The position numbers were made by a program, and so were the translations under genes. A stretch of DNA of 22,292 nt, from contig NZ_JOGO01000089.1 in the NCBI RefSeq assembly GCF_000719475.1, forward strand, positions 1 through 22,292, written 5' to 3'. The notes under the pieces were generated by a model. That model searched no databases. It was not told where the DNA came from and saw only the letters and a program-made list of their open reading frames with translations. Shown in pieces: positions 6,866 through 14,624 of this stretch (its first letter is position 1; every line of letters starts with the position of its first letter). This stretch comes from Streptomyces sp. NRRL F-5630. GTDB lineage: Bacteria; Actinomycetota; Actinomycetes; Streptomycetales; Streptomycetaceae.

Positions 6866-9502
6866 GTGGCGGGCGAGTCCCCCGACAGGGCACAGGAGCA
6901 GAACACACCGGAGGGGAGTGCCCGGACACGTACGACGGGAACGGGGGGAGGCATCCCCGTCTCGCGCCCCCACGACCGCCGGGGCGAGGTCGCGCGGTGG
7001 GTGCGGTCGGCCGACGAGGCGGAGCAGGCCGGGCAGGCCGCCGAGGAGCGCGCTGCACGGACCGGGGGACCGGCGGCACAGGCTGGAGATCCGGCGGCAC
7101 GGGCCGAGCAGCCCGCCGCACCGGCCGGGAAGTCCGCCGCGAAGCCCGCGGGCCCCTCGTGGGCACGGGGGGCGCACGAGGACGACGGCAAGGAGCCGGG
7201 CGGTACGGGGGCCCCGGTGCGCGAGTCCGCGCCCGCGCGGGCCGGTGAGCGCCCCGTACGGGAGGAAGCACCGGGGCCGGAGACGGCGGAGAAGCCCGCC
7301 GAGCGGCGGCAGGAGCCGGGCGAGGAGCCCGAGCGACCGGCCGGGGCGGCTGAGCGCGAGGCGGCTGAGCGGGAGCCTGCCGCCGAGGAGCCGGACGCGT
7401 CCGCGGCCGGGCGCACCTCCGGGGCGAAGCCCGCTCCCGAGCCGAAGCCCGCCACCGCGACCCGTGGTCTCTCGTTCCACAAGGTCGACACCCCGACCAC
7501 ATCGCTCTCCCTCTTCGGTGTCGTGCGCCCTCCGGTCGACCACACCACGACCGTCCTGAAGCTCCCCGACGCCGAGGCCCCGAGCTCGAAGCTCAGCGAC
7601 GCCCCGAAGCGCGCGGCCGGCAAGGCGGCGCCCGAGGACGCCGCGAAGCGCACGGCCGGTAAGGCGGCGTCCGAGGACGCCCCCGAGACCGCGTCCCCCA
7701 CGCCGTCCGGCGCCCCCGCGTCGTCCAGGCCCGCCGAGTCCGTCGAGCCTGCGGGCGCGCTCCCCGACGAGGAGCCCCCCGCCGAGCGCACCAGCACGTT
7801 CGTCCCGCTGCGCCCGCTCGACGACGCGCGCCCCGCCGCGCTGCGCCCGAAGGGGCCCCGCGCCGCCGACAAGGACGCCGAGAAGGCCCCCGGGGAAGTT
7901 CCGGCCAAGACCCCCGGCAAGGCCGGGAAGAAGCAGGCGAAGGCCGCCCCGGCCGCCAAGCCCGGCGCCAAGCCCTCCGACGCCACCGCCGCGAAATCCT
8001 CCGCCGCCGGGAGGTCCTCCGAGTCCTCCGACGCGGACGGGGGCAAGTCCTCGCCCTTCGGCGCCGGCTACACCGCGTCCCAGCCCGACAACACCACCGC
8101 CGGCTCCACGCCGTCCTCCGCGAGCCCCACGACCCCCGCCTCGATCACCGCCGAGATCCCGGCCGGTACGGCCATCGGTGCCGAGGAGACCCGGCAGCAG
8201 CCGATGCCGCCCAAGGCGCCGCTCGACCTGCTCGCCGAGCTGACCAACACGCCGCCCCCGCCCGAGACCCCGATGCGCACGGTCGTGCGGCGGTTCAAGA
8301 TCTGGACGCCGCTCGTCCTGCTCGTGGTGATCGTCCTCGGCGTCGTGCAGGCCGTGCGCCCGCTCCCGCAGCCCACGTTCTCGCTCACCGCCGCGACCAC
8401 GTACCGGTTCTCCGGCGAGGCGGCCGCGATGCCGTGGCCGAAGAGCGGGCAGGCCGCGATGGACGTCGACGGGCTCGGCAGCTTCGGCAGCTCGGGCGCG
8501 CAGAAGCCGGTGCCGATCGCGAGCGTCGCGAAGGTCATGACCGCCTACCTCGTGCTGCGCGACCACCCGGTCAAGAAGGGCAGCGACGGGGCGAGCATCA
8601 CGATGGACAAGAAGGCCGAGGACGACGCGGGCCTGTCCGCGCAGAACGAGTCCACGGTCGACGTCCACGAGGGCCAGAAGCTCTCGCAGAAGGAGGCGAT
8701 CGAGGCGATCATGCTCGCCTCGGCGAACAACATCGCCCGCCGGCTCGCCCGCTGGGACGCCGGTTCCGAGAAGGACTTCGTCGCCAAGATGAACAAGGCC
8801 GCCGACGAACTGGGCATGAAGAACACCACGTACACCGACCCCTCGGGCCTCGACAAGACGACCGTCTCCACCGCCGAGGACCAGGTGAAGCTCGGCAAGG
8901 TCGCGATGAAGGACCCGCTCTTCCGCGAGGTCGTGCGGATGCCCGCGTACGTGGACAGCAACGGCAAGACGCAGACGAACTGGAACCGCCTCGTCCCGAT
9001 GAACAACACGGTCGGCATCAAGACCGGGACGACGACGGCGGCCGGCGGCAACCTGCTCTACGCCGCCACGAAGGAGGTCGGCGGCACCACCCGCACCATC
9101 GTCGGCGCCGTGCTCGCCCAGCCGCCCGCCCCGGAGGACAACTCGATCCTCACCGGCGCGCTCAACGCGGGCAAGACGCTCATCGAGGCAGCGCAGGGCA
9201 CCCTCGTCGCCGAAAAGATCGTGAAGAAGGGGGACGTCGTCGGTACTGTCGACGACGGTCTCGGCGGCGCGACGCCCGTCGTCGCGGCCAAGGACCTCAC
9301 GGCGGTCGGCTGGCCCGGCCTGACCGTGCGGCTCAAGCTCGTCGACGACGGCACGGCGCTGCCGCACGAGGCTCCGGCGGGGACGAAGGTCGGCGTGCTG
9401 CGGGCCGGGGACGGCACGAGCAGCGCGGTCGAGATCCCGGTCGTGCTGCGGTCGGCGTTGAGCGAACCGGGCCTCGGCGCGAAGCTCACCCGGCTCGGGT
9501 GA
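6866..9502 (+). CDS. D-alanyl-D-alanine carboxypeptidase (S11) with long disordered N-terminus
   Basis: Low-molecular-weight penicillin-binding protein that trims the terminal D-Ala from peptidoglycan stem peptides outside the membrane. Its 878 residues have three parts. About 475 residues rich in Ala, Pro, Glu and Lys are predicted cytoplasmic and disordered. One membrane segment follows (about 479-497, preceded by RRFK). The S11 catalytic domain carries all three motifs: SVAK (S553 nucleophile, K556), SAN (619-621) and KTG (719-721). A beta-rich C-terminal domain ends the protein. Typical S11 enzymes have about 400 residues, so the tail is unusual. It contains a 13-residue repeat (248-273). 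The GTG start at 6866 is preceded by GGAGGAGG. A strong hairpin overlaps the stop. Catalytic assignment is secure; the tail's role is unknown. Confidence 0.95.
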   Translation: MAGESPDRAQEQNTPEGSARTRTTGTGGGIPVSRPHDRRGEVARWVRSADEAEQAGQAAEERAARTGGPAAQAGDPAARAEQPAAPAGKSAAKPAGPSWARGAHEDDGKEPGGTGAPVRESAPARAGERPVREEAPGPETAEKPAERRQEPGEEPERPAGAAEREAAEREPAAEEPDASAAGRTSGAKPAPEPKPATATRGLSFHKVDTPTTSLSLFGVVRPPVDHTTTVLKLPDAEAPSSKLSDAPKRAAGKAAPEDAAKRTAGKAASEDAPETASPTPSGAPASSRPAESVEPAGALPDEEPPAERTSTFVPLRPLDDARPAALRPKGPRAADKDAEKAPGEVPAKTPGKAGKKQAKAAPAAKPGAKPSDATAAKSSAAGRSSESSDADGGKSSPFGAGYTASQPDNTTAGSTPSSASPTTPASITAEIPAGTAIGAEETRQQPMPPKAPLDLLAELTNTPPPPETPMRTVVRRFKIWTPLVLLVVIVLGVVQAVRPLPQPTFSLTAATTYRFSGEAAAMPWPKSGQAAMDVDGLGSFGSSGAQKPVPIASVAKVMTAYLVLRDHPVKKGSDGASITMDKKAEDDAGLSAQNESTVDVHEGQKLSQKEAIEAIMLASANNIARRLARWDAGSEKDFVAKMNKAADELGMKNTTYTDPSGLDKTTVSTAEDQVKLGKVAMKDPLFREVVRMPAYVDSNGKTQTNWNRLVPMNNTVGIKTGTTTAAGGNLLYAATKEVGGTTRTIVGAVLAQPPAPEDNSILTGALNAGKTLIEAAQGTLVAEKIVKKGDVVGTVDDGLGGATPVVAAKDLTAVGWPGLTVRLKLVDDGTALPHEAPAGTKVGVLRAGDGTSSAVEIPVVLRSALSEPGLGAKLTRLG
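7606..7683 (+). repeat. 39-bp tandem duplication in the carboxypeptidase tail
   Basis: Units 7606-7644 and 7645-7683 differ at only a few positions. They encode two copies of KRxAGKAAxEDA (residues 248-260 and 261-273) and stay in frame, so this is repeat expansion inside a disordered coding region. Confidence 0.85.
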
Positions 9503-9563
9503 GCGGGGGCCCGGAGCGGCGGTTCACTCGGCCGAGTGGCGGACCCCTCCGGCGCCCCCGCTC
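9501..9563 (+). terminator. Nested hairpin at the end of the carboxypeptidase gene
   Basis: Perfect 10-base arms at 9501-9510 and 9554-9563 enclose a perfect 14-base palindrome at 9525-9538. The outer arm overlaps the stop codon. A strong terminator candidate. Confidence 0.65.
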
Positions 9564-9753
9564 GTGGCGGTTCGCGGGGGTTCGCGGGGCCGAACACCGG
9601 GCGTGGCCCGTGACCGACGGGGGGTGAGGGCCTCCCCGCCCCCCGTCACGGGGCGCGTGCTAGCGTCACCGGATCGGGGCAGAACGGACAGGCGGTCGCG
9701 AAGGCCACCCGGCGGGACCGGGAGCGAGCGGCACGGGGTTGGGAGGGCCTTCG

Positions 9754-11685
9754 GTGGCCACTGCGGAGCCGAGGCGAGCGGACGGCGTCGACGGGGCGCG
9801 CCGGGCGCGCGCACCCCGGGACGCGGACGCGGAGCGGGCCCCTGGCGAGGAGCGGGCCCCTGACGGGGAGCGGGCCCCTGGCGGGGAGCGGGCCCCTGAC
9901 GGGGAGCGGGCCCCGGCCCCGGAGCGTTCCCCCGCGCCTCCCTCCCGCTGGCGCCGCCTCGCGGTCCACCCCGTCACCGTCGCCACGACCCTCTCCGCCG
10001 TCCTCCACCTCGTCTGGTTCTTCACCTTCGCGAACAGCGGGGGAGACCTCGCGGCGCAGGACGCCTGGGCGGAGTTCGTCGGGCGCCACCCCGACTCGGC
10101 GTACAACCTCGCCTGGTACGGCGGGATGCACCCCGTCTCGTACAGCATCGTGTCGCCGTACCTGATGCACGTCCTGGGCGTGCGGACGACGCTGATGCTC
10201 GCGAGCACGGTCTCCGCCGGGCTCATCGCGTACTGCGCCTGCCGCATCCGCGCCGTCCGCAACCCGCACCTGGTGGCCCTCGCGGGCGTCTACGCGCTGC
10301 TGTGCAACACCGGTTCGGGGCGCGTCACCTTCGGCCTGGGCCTGATGTTCGGGATCGCCGCCGTGGCCGCCGTCTTCACCTGGCCAAAGGCGTGGCGCGG
10401 GGCGCGCAGGACGCGCGCGGTCACCGCGGCGCTGTGCGCGGCGCTCGCGACGGCGGGCTCCCCGGTCGCGGGCCTGTACGTGGGACTCGTCGCCGTCGCG
10501 ATGTTCCTGTGCAAACGCCGCAAAGGCGCGTACGTCCTCGGCATCACCCCGATCCTGGTCGTCGGCGCCTCGACGCTCCTCTTCCCCTTCTCCGGCACGC
10601 AGCCGATGTCCTTCAGCTCGTCGTCGCTGCCGCTTCTCTTCGCGCTCCTCTGCTTCTTCCTGGTCCCCAAGGACTGGCTGACGGTACGGATCACGTCGGC
10701 GGTCTACTTCGTCGTGGTGCTCGGCGTGTGGATCATCAGCTCGCAGATCGGCAGCAACATCACGCGGCTCGCGATGCTCTTCGGCGGCGTCGTGCTCGTC
10801 GCGGCGCTGCCGCACCTGCGCGCGCGGAGCTGGCGCTGGTGGACGGCGATCGTCGCGATCTGCGGGTTCACCTTCTGGATCGGCCTCAAGACGGCCGACG
10901 ACATCGTCCACACGACGCCCGCCGCCTCCTGGGGCCGCGAACTCGCCCCGCTGATCCACCAGCTCCAGCGCCACGACGCCGAGAAGGGCCGCGTCGAGGT
11001 CGTCCCCACCGGCGGCCACCGCGAGGCCTCGGCGCTCGCCCCGTACTTCAACCTGGCACGCGGCTGGACCCGCCAGGCCGACATGGAGCGCAACCCGCTC
11101 TTCTACGACTCGACGCTCAACTCGGCGAACTACCACGAGTGGCTCAAGCGCTGGGCCGTCCACTTCGTCGTCCTCCCCTCCAGCGACGACAAGCCCGACG
11201 GCGACGGCGCCACCCGCGAACGCGCCCTCATCGCGGCGGGCCAGCCCTACCTCGATCTGCTCTGGGCCGACGCCAACTGGCAGGTGTACGAGGTCGAGCA
11301 CCCCGTCCAGCTCGCCGAGCCCCCCGCGACGGTCACGAGCGCGGGCCAGTCCGAGCTGGTCATCAAGGTCACGACCCCGGGCCGCGTCCTGATCCGCATC
11401 CCGTACTCGCCGTGGCTGAGCGTCGTCGACAAGAACGGCAAGAGCTACCCCGCCCCCCAGGAGACCGAGGCGTCCAAGAACCGCGAGGACGACTCCACCC
11501 CGAAGACCTTCCGCAACCTCCACGGCTGCCTCTACGAGACCCCCGAGGACAAGTCCGGCGACAAGTGGACCGAACTCCTCGCCCCCCACCCCGGCACCTA
11601 CCACATCGCCGGCCCCTACCAAATCCCCCGCGGCACCCCCTGCCCCGAAGAACTCCGCCCCCCGTCCCCGGCCCCGAAAAACTGA
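9754..11685 (+). CDS. Polytopic membrane protein, possible GT-C-type glycosyltransferase
   Basis: A 643-residue protein. Residues 1-66 are disordered and charged with a tandem repeat. About ten hydrophobic segments follow between 74 and 378, then a soluble C-terminal domain of about 260 residues, probably extracellular. The first external loop holds acidic residues (GGDLAAQDAW, 97-106) and is followed by NLAWYGGMHPVSYS. Acidic residues in the first outer loop are typical of GT-C glycosyltransferases that use lipid-linked sugars, but no conclusive signature is visible. It does not look like an MFS transporter: motif A is absent. The start is GTG 9754, with GGAGGG 6 bases upstream. An in-frame TTG at 9739 is possible but poorer. 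TAGCGT at 9661-9666 may be a -10 box. The gene converges on the XRE gene at 11939. Confidence 0.8.
   Translation: MATAEPRRADGVDGARRARAPRDADAERAPGEERAPDGERAPGGERAPDGERAPAPERSPAPPSRWRRLAVHPVTVATTLSAVLHLVWFFTFANSGGDLAAQDAWAEFVGRHPDSAYNLAWYGGMHPVSYSIVSPYLMHVLGVRTTLMLASTVSAGLIAYCACRIRAVRNPHLVALAGVYALLCNTGSGRVTFGLGLMFGIAAVAAVFTWPKAWRGARRTRAVTAALCAALATAGSPVAGLYVGLVAVAMFLCKRRKGAYVLGITPILVVGASTLLFPFSGTQPMSFSSSSLPLLFALLCFFLVPKDWLTVRITSAVYFVVVLGVWIISSQIGSNITRLAMLFGGVVLVAALPHLRARSWRWWTAIVAICGFTFWIGLKTADDIVHTTPAASWGRELAPLIHQLQRHDAEKGRVEVVPTGGHREASALAPYFNLARGWTRQADMERNPLFYDSTLNSANYHEWLKRWAVHFVVLPSSDDKPDGDGATRERALIAAGQPYLDLLWADANWQVYEVEHPVQLAEPPATVTSAGQSELVIKVTTPGRVLIRIPYSPWLSVVDKNGKSYPAPQETEASKNREDDSTPKTFRNLHGCLYETPEDKSGDKWTELLAPHPGTYHIAGPYQIPRGTPCPEELRPPSPAPKN
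9832..9939 (+). repeat. 18-bp tandem repeat encoding GERAPx
   Basis: Four near-identical units (9832-9849, 9850-9867, 9868-9885, 9886-9903) alternate ggc and gac at one codon, with a diverged fifth unit (9904-9921) and a more decayed sixth (9922-9939). All are in frame in the cytoplasmic tail of the membrane protein. A copy-number-variable site is likely. Confidence 0.9.
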
Positions 11686-11898
11686 ACCGAGCCACTGCGG
11701 GCCCGGTAGGACGGGGAGAGCGGGGCCCGTGCACGAACACGTCCCCGCCCAGCCATTTCTCACGAGGGCGGCGCTCTTCCCCCCGAAGCTTCTCCCTCCC
11801 GGCGCTGGGCCACGCTGGGGGCGGACGAGCCACCGCCCTGGTCTTCGGCACCCGAGGCCCCGGCAACAGTCACCTACTGCCTCGCCGGCTGAGCGCAG

Positions 11899-11927
11899 CC
11901 CCCTCCCCGTCACGCGCGGCGAGGGGG
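11899..11927 (-). terminator. Hairpin after the XRE gene
   Basis: Perfect 7-base arms CCCCCTC (11899-11905) and GAGGGGG (11921-11927), loop 15 bases. It lies just past the XRE stop on the minus strand and between convergent genes. The interval 11686-11938 otherwise shows nothing gene-like. Confidence 0.4.
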
Positions 11928-11938
11928 TCTTCGTCGTG

Positions 11939-12697
11939 TCAGGCGTCGGGCCTGCGGTTGTACTCGTGCAGGGCGCTCTGGTGCGTGGATGCCGTCTGGT
12001 AGACGAGTTCCCAGGGGCCGGTGTTGACGTCGAACTCCCGGCCGAAGCCGACCCACTTGCCGCTCATACGGCGGCCGGTCGGTTCGATGAGCAGCTGAAT
12101 CGCGCCGTGGTAGCGGGCGCCACGGTAGTGCCCCGAGGTGGCGGTCTGCTCCGTCCAGGTGCCGGTTGCCACATGGCCGTCGACTTCCAGGTCCATGGTC
12201 AACGGGCTGTCGGACGAGCCCGGCAGAGAGCGCGCCGTGAGTCGTCCCCCGTGCTGGAGCAGCACGACGTAGTGCAGGCCCGTGAATGTCGCATCTCGCC
12301 CGCTGGAGAAGTACTCGTAGCGCGAGAGCCACACGCCCGAGTAGTTACTGCGCGTCCGGGTGTCGGACGAGGGCTGGGCCGTGGGAGGAGCTATCCCAGA
12401 GGGCGCCGTCCCCAGGTCATGCCCGCCCTTCCCGTCAGCGGTGACTTGATCCAGGATCAGCCTGGGCGCGAAACCGAGGGCCTCGATAGGGAGGCCAGTA
12501 ACGGACTCCAGGGCGCGCGCGTATACGGGGCGAGGGGCCTGGGTCGTTCCAGCCTCCCAGCGCTGGATGAGCCTCTTGTTCGCGTCGTTGGGTTCCCCCA
12601 CACGCGTGCCTGCCTCTCTTACGGCGCGAGCGAAGTCGTCTTGGGACATCAGCAGTCCGAGACGGACCGCGCGTAGAGCAGCGTTGGGCGTCGACAT
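11939..12697 (-). CDS. XRE-family regulator with C-terminal beta-rich domain
   Basis: A 252-residue protein. The N-terminal HTH (about residues 8-70) reads MSQDDFARAVREAG, then KRLIQRWEAGTTQAPRPVYARALESVTGLP. This variant, with a longer turn before the recognition helix, is common in Streptomyces. After a Pro/Ser/Thr linker, residues from about 115 form a compact domain rich in beta-strand patterns (YSGVWLSRYEYFSSGR, GRRMSGKWVGFGREFD), possibly a lipocalin-like ligand sensor. The ATG start at 12697 faces away from the peptide-GRDP-methyltransferase genes, so it is the obvious candidate regulator of that cassette and of itself. The C-terminal domain's ligand is unknown. Confidence 0.88.
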   Translation of the reverse strand: MSTPNAALRAVRLGLLMSQDDFARAVREAGTRVGEPNDANKRLIQRWEAGTTQAPRPVYARALESVTGLPIEALGFAPRLILDQVTADGKGGHDLGTAPSGIAPPTAQPSSDTRTRSNYSGVWLSRYEYFSSGRDATFTGLHYVVLLQHGGRLTARSLPGSSDSPLTMDLEVDGHVATGTWTEQTATSGHYRGARYHGAIQLLIEPTGRRMSGKWVGFGREFDVNTGPWELVYQTASTHQSALHEYNRRPDA

Positions 12698-12736
12698 ACG
12701 AGGACGGTAGTGCCGAGGGGGGTGGAGCGACACCCA

Positions 12737-12768
12737 TTTGACGCCCCCTTGGTCGCCGCTTTGACGCC
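12737..12768. promoter_or_regulatory. Candidate operator: two TTTGACGCC direct repeats
   Basis: Two identical 9-mers (12737-12745 and 12760-12768) sit 23 bases apart, about two helical turns, in the 117-base divergent region between the XRE gene and the peptide gene. Each contains TTGACG, which could double as a -35 hexamer for the plus-strand genes. No convincing -10 box was found. Binding by the adjacent XRE protein is inferred from position. Confidence 0.45.
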
Positions 12769-12814
12769 TTCTCTGTCGTCGCGCGACTCTGCGTGATCGG
12801 CGCTTGGTGAATGC

Positions 12815-13006
12815 GTGACGACGACTCCAGGGGATGACCCAGCAACCGGACGCGCTGGATTCACGATCCGGGTGTACCGCATCAGTGCAAACGGGGAGAG
12901 GACCGAGGTGCGAGAACGCGTCCTCGCCCCCTCCGACGCGCCCTTGTTCACGGCCGCGTTCCCGCCCTGCCAGTGCTACCGGTGCTGTAGCAGCAAAGGC
13001 GCGTGA
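12815..13006 (+). CDS. Small Cys-tailed protein of unknown function
   Basis: A 63-residue protein starting at GTG 12815. The first 14 residues are Thr/Gly/Asp-rich. The middle (GFTIRVYRISANGERTEV) alternates like beta strands. The tail has four cysteines in FPPCQCYRCCSSKGA (C52, C54, C57, C58). No signal peptide is present. The ribosome site is weak (GGTGA, 4 bases spacing). It is the first gene of the divergent set opposite the XRE regulator, 81 bases before the GRDP-like gene. The Cys cluster could bind metal or be a substrate for modification in a RiPP-like pathway. I recognise no named family. Coding status is supported by third-position GC and operon position. Confidence 0.65.
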   Translation: MTTTPGDDPATGRAGFTIRVYRISANGERTEVRERVLAPSDAPLFTAAFPPCQCYRCCSSKGA

Positions 13007-13087
13007 GCACCCAGGGTTCGCCGCACACGCTCCACCTGACATCTGCGCGGCGCAGGCGCCAGGAGTACCCACATCAGGAGGTTCAGC

Positions 13088-13558
13088 GTGACCAGCACGA
13101 TCGCACACCCCGTGGGCGCCACCGACCCGAGCACCCTCCTCGACCGCGAAACGAGGAACCGGCTCGCCAACCGCATCACCGCCGACCACCCGGACATCAC
13201 CCCGGGCATGGCCCAGCGCATCGTCAACCAGACCCTCGCGTTCGTCGCCACCTCGGGACGCACGCCCGGACAGGGCATGTCACCCAGCCGCCTGGTGGAC
13301 ATCGGCTGGCACACCTTCATCCTTCACACCGTCGACTACGCCCGGTACTGCGAGCGAGTCGCCAGCCGATTCGTCCACCACGTTCCCACCGAGAACGCCG
13401 GGGAGACCCCCGGCGAAGCCGCCGCCGTCCTCACCCGCACGATGTCCGCCATCGAAGACGCCGGCTTCACGCTCGACACCGAGCTATGGCTCGCCGCCGC
13501 CGACTGCTCGCAGTGCCACGAAGGCTGCACTGACAGCCCGAACAACCCCAAGAAGTAA
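13088..13558 (+). CDS. GRDP-like (glycine-rich domain-containing type) protein
   Basis: A 156-residue protein of unknown biochemical function. The central motif DIGWHTFILHTVDYARYC (71-88) followed by SRFVHHVP (93-100) matches the conserved Trp/His/Tyr/Cys core of bacterial proteins annotated as glycine-rich domain-containing. Residues W74, H75, H80, C88, H97 and H98 could form a metal or heme-like site. A C-terminal cluster CSQCHEGC (C140, C143, C147) resembles the cysteine-dense tail of the preceding small protein. The GTG start at 13088 has GGAGG 6 bases upstream. It lies between the small peptide and a methyltransferase on the same strand, which suggests one operon. The family call is by eye and moderate. 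Confidence 0.75.
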   Translation: MTSTIAHPVGATDPSTLLDRETRNRLANRITADHPDITPGMAQRIVNQTLAFVATSGRTPGQGMSPSRLVDIGWHTFILHTVDYARYCERVASRFVHHVPTENAGETPGEAAAVLTRTMSAIEDAGFTLDTELWLAAADCSQCHEGCTDSPNNPKK

Positions 13559-13613
13559 GTAACTCCCGCGGGTGACCCCACAAGGTGGCGCCCGCACACA
13601 CGATGCGCAAGAC

Positions 13614-13646
13614 TCCAGCCGCCCGGCACCTCGTCGGGTGGCTGGA
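13614..13646 (+). other. Hairpin directly before the methyltransferase ribosome site
   Basis: Twelve-base arms (13614-13625 and 13635-13646) pair with one G-U and enclose a 9-base loop. The stem ends 4 bases before the GGAG ribosome site at 13651. It could be a terminator or attenuator lowering methyltransferase expression, or an RNA-stability element. Confidence 0.5.
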
Positions 13647-13663
13647 CGCAGGAGCGGAGCAAC

Positions 13664-14335
13664 GTGAGCGACACCCTCGCCTGGAACACCTACGCCCGCA
13701 CTCGCCCTGAACGGCGGGCCACGAACGCCGCTGGACAGTCCACCTGGTTCAACTGGACCCAATACCCCGACCATGGTCCCGGCGCCGAACTCCTGAACCT
13801 CTCGCCGGGCCGGACCGCCCTCGACCTCGGGTGCGGCAAGGGGGGGAACATCGCACACCTCGCGACCCTCGGCGCGCCGTCCACCGGCATCGACATCTCG
13901 CCGACCCAGCTCGACGCGGCCCAAGCTCGGTGGGGAGGCACCCCTGGACTCACCTTCGCTCGGGCGGACGCCCACGCCTTCCTTCGGGAAGCCGACAAGC
14001 AGTGGGACGCCATCTACTCGGTGCACGGCGTCCTGTGGTTCACCGACCCCGCCGTCTCCCTGCCCCTCGTGCATGAGCGCCTCGCACCCGGCGGCACCCT
14101 CGCCTTCTCCCACCGACCGCCGACGCCCGGCTGCTACGGCTGCCAGGCGTCATACATCCCCCGCGGCGAGGACGAAGACCCGCACGTCGTGCGGCGCTGG
14201 GACTACACACCCGAGGCATGGCGCGACCTGCTGACTGACGCCGGGTACTCGGCGGTCACCACCGAGGTGGTCCCCGCCCCTCCTGGGCGCCGCAAAGTCG
14301 GCACGCTCCTCGTCACAGCACGCAAGGCGGTCTGA
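13664..14335 (+). CDS. Class I SAM-dependent methyltransferase
   Basis: A 223-residue Rossmann-fold methyltransferase. The SAM motif I is ALDLGCGKGG (52-61), the acidic residue ending strand 2 is D77 (GIDIS), the next loop has ARADAHAF (99-106), and the late strand reads APGGTLAFSH (141-150). Substrate specificity cannot be read from the sequence; the general shape resembles small-molecule methyltransferases of the UbiE/type-11 kind. The insert PTPGCYGCQASYIPRGEDED (153-172) adds two cysteines and may form part of the substrate site. The GTG start at 13664 follows GGAGCGGAG. It is the last gene of the peptide-GRDP set and ends at a strong hairpin. It could modify the peptide product or a small molecule; this is inference. 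Confidence 0.9.
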   Translation: MSDTLAWNTYARTRPERRATNAAGQSTWFNWTQYPDHGPGAELLNLSPGRTALDLGCGKGGNIAHLATLGAPSTGIDISPTQLDAAQARWGGTPGLTFARADAHAFLREADKQWDAIYSVHGVLWFTDPAVSLPLVHERLAPGGTLAFSHRPPTPGCYGCQASYIPRGEDEDPHVVRRWDYTPEAWRDLLTDAGYSAVTTEVVPAPPGRRKVGTLLVTARKAV

Positions 14336-14400
14336 CCCCCCGCCCTGTAGCGGACCTTCCTGACTCCCCGCACGCCCCGCCGTCGAGGGCGGGACGCCAC

Positions 14401-14435
14401 AGCCCCCGGCCGGAGCGCAGGGCCGACCGGGGGCT
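14401..14435. terminator. Hairpin between methyltransferase and XRE remnant
   Basis: Perfect 9-base arms (14401-14409 and 14427-14435), loop 17 bases, placed between convergent reading frames. Good bidirectional terminator candidate. Confidence 0.65.
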
Positions 14436-14624
14436 CACGGCAGCAGGTCACGCACCTCGCAGCTCAGGGCGGGCGCGATGAGGAGAAGTTCGCCGTACCC
14501 GGGGTCTCGGTCGCCGCGCTCGCAACGTTGGATCGTGCGCCGCTCGACACCTACCGCGTCGGCCAGTTGGAGTGAGTGACGACTTCCGCATACATCTCTG
14601 GGCGTAGGTGAACCGTCTACCTCT
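14435..14624 (-). pseudogene. Frameshifted remnant of a small XRE regulator
   Basis: The frame ending at 14435 encodes the second half of an HTH: LQLADAVGVERRTIQR, then CERGDRDPGYGELLLI. Upstream, similarity continues in another frame as RRFTYAQRCMRKSS, which looks like the first HTH helix. The two frames are joined if one copy of a 4-base tandem duplication (plus-strand gagtgagt, 14570-14577) is removed. A TGA at 14625-14627 precedes the first helix in its frame, so the 5' end is also lost or very short. The gene lies beside tRNA-Arg in the accessory block. An alternative is a short functional protein from the intact C-terminal frame, but no ribosome site supports it. Confidence 0.6.

Noticed and set aside
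6665..9367. Very long minus-strand open frame joined to the GPP34 gene (over 1,100 codons)
   Set aside because: It is antisense to the D,D-carboxypeptidase, with Arg/Gly/Leu-rich low-complexity content. Only the last 235 codons, from ATG 6664 with its own ribosome site, match a family.
10302..12002. 566-codon plus-strand frame overlapping the membrane-protein gene
   Set aside because: Arg/Pro-rich out-of-frame reading. The membrane protein in the other frame has clear hydrophobic segments.
13003..13533. 176-codon Arg/His-rich plus-strand frame over the GRDP-like gene
   Set aside because: Out-of-frame shadow. The GRDP frame has conserved motifs and a good ribosome site.
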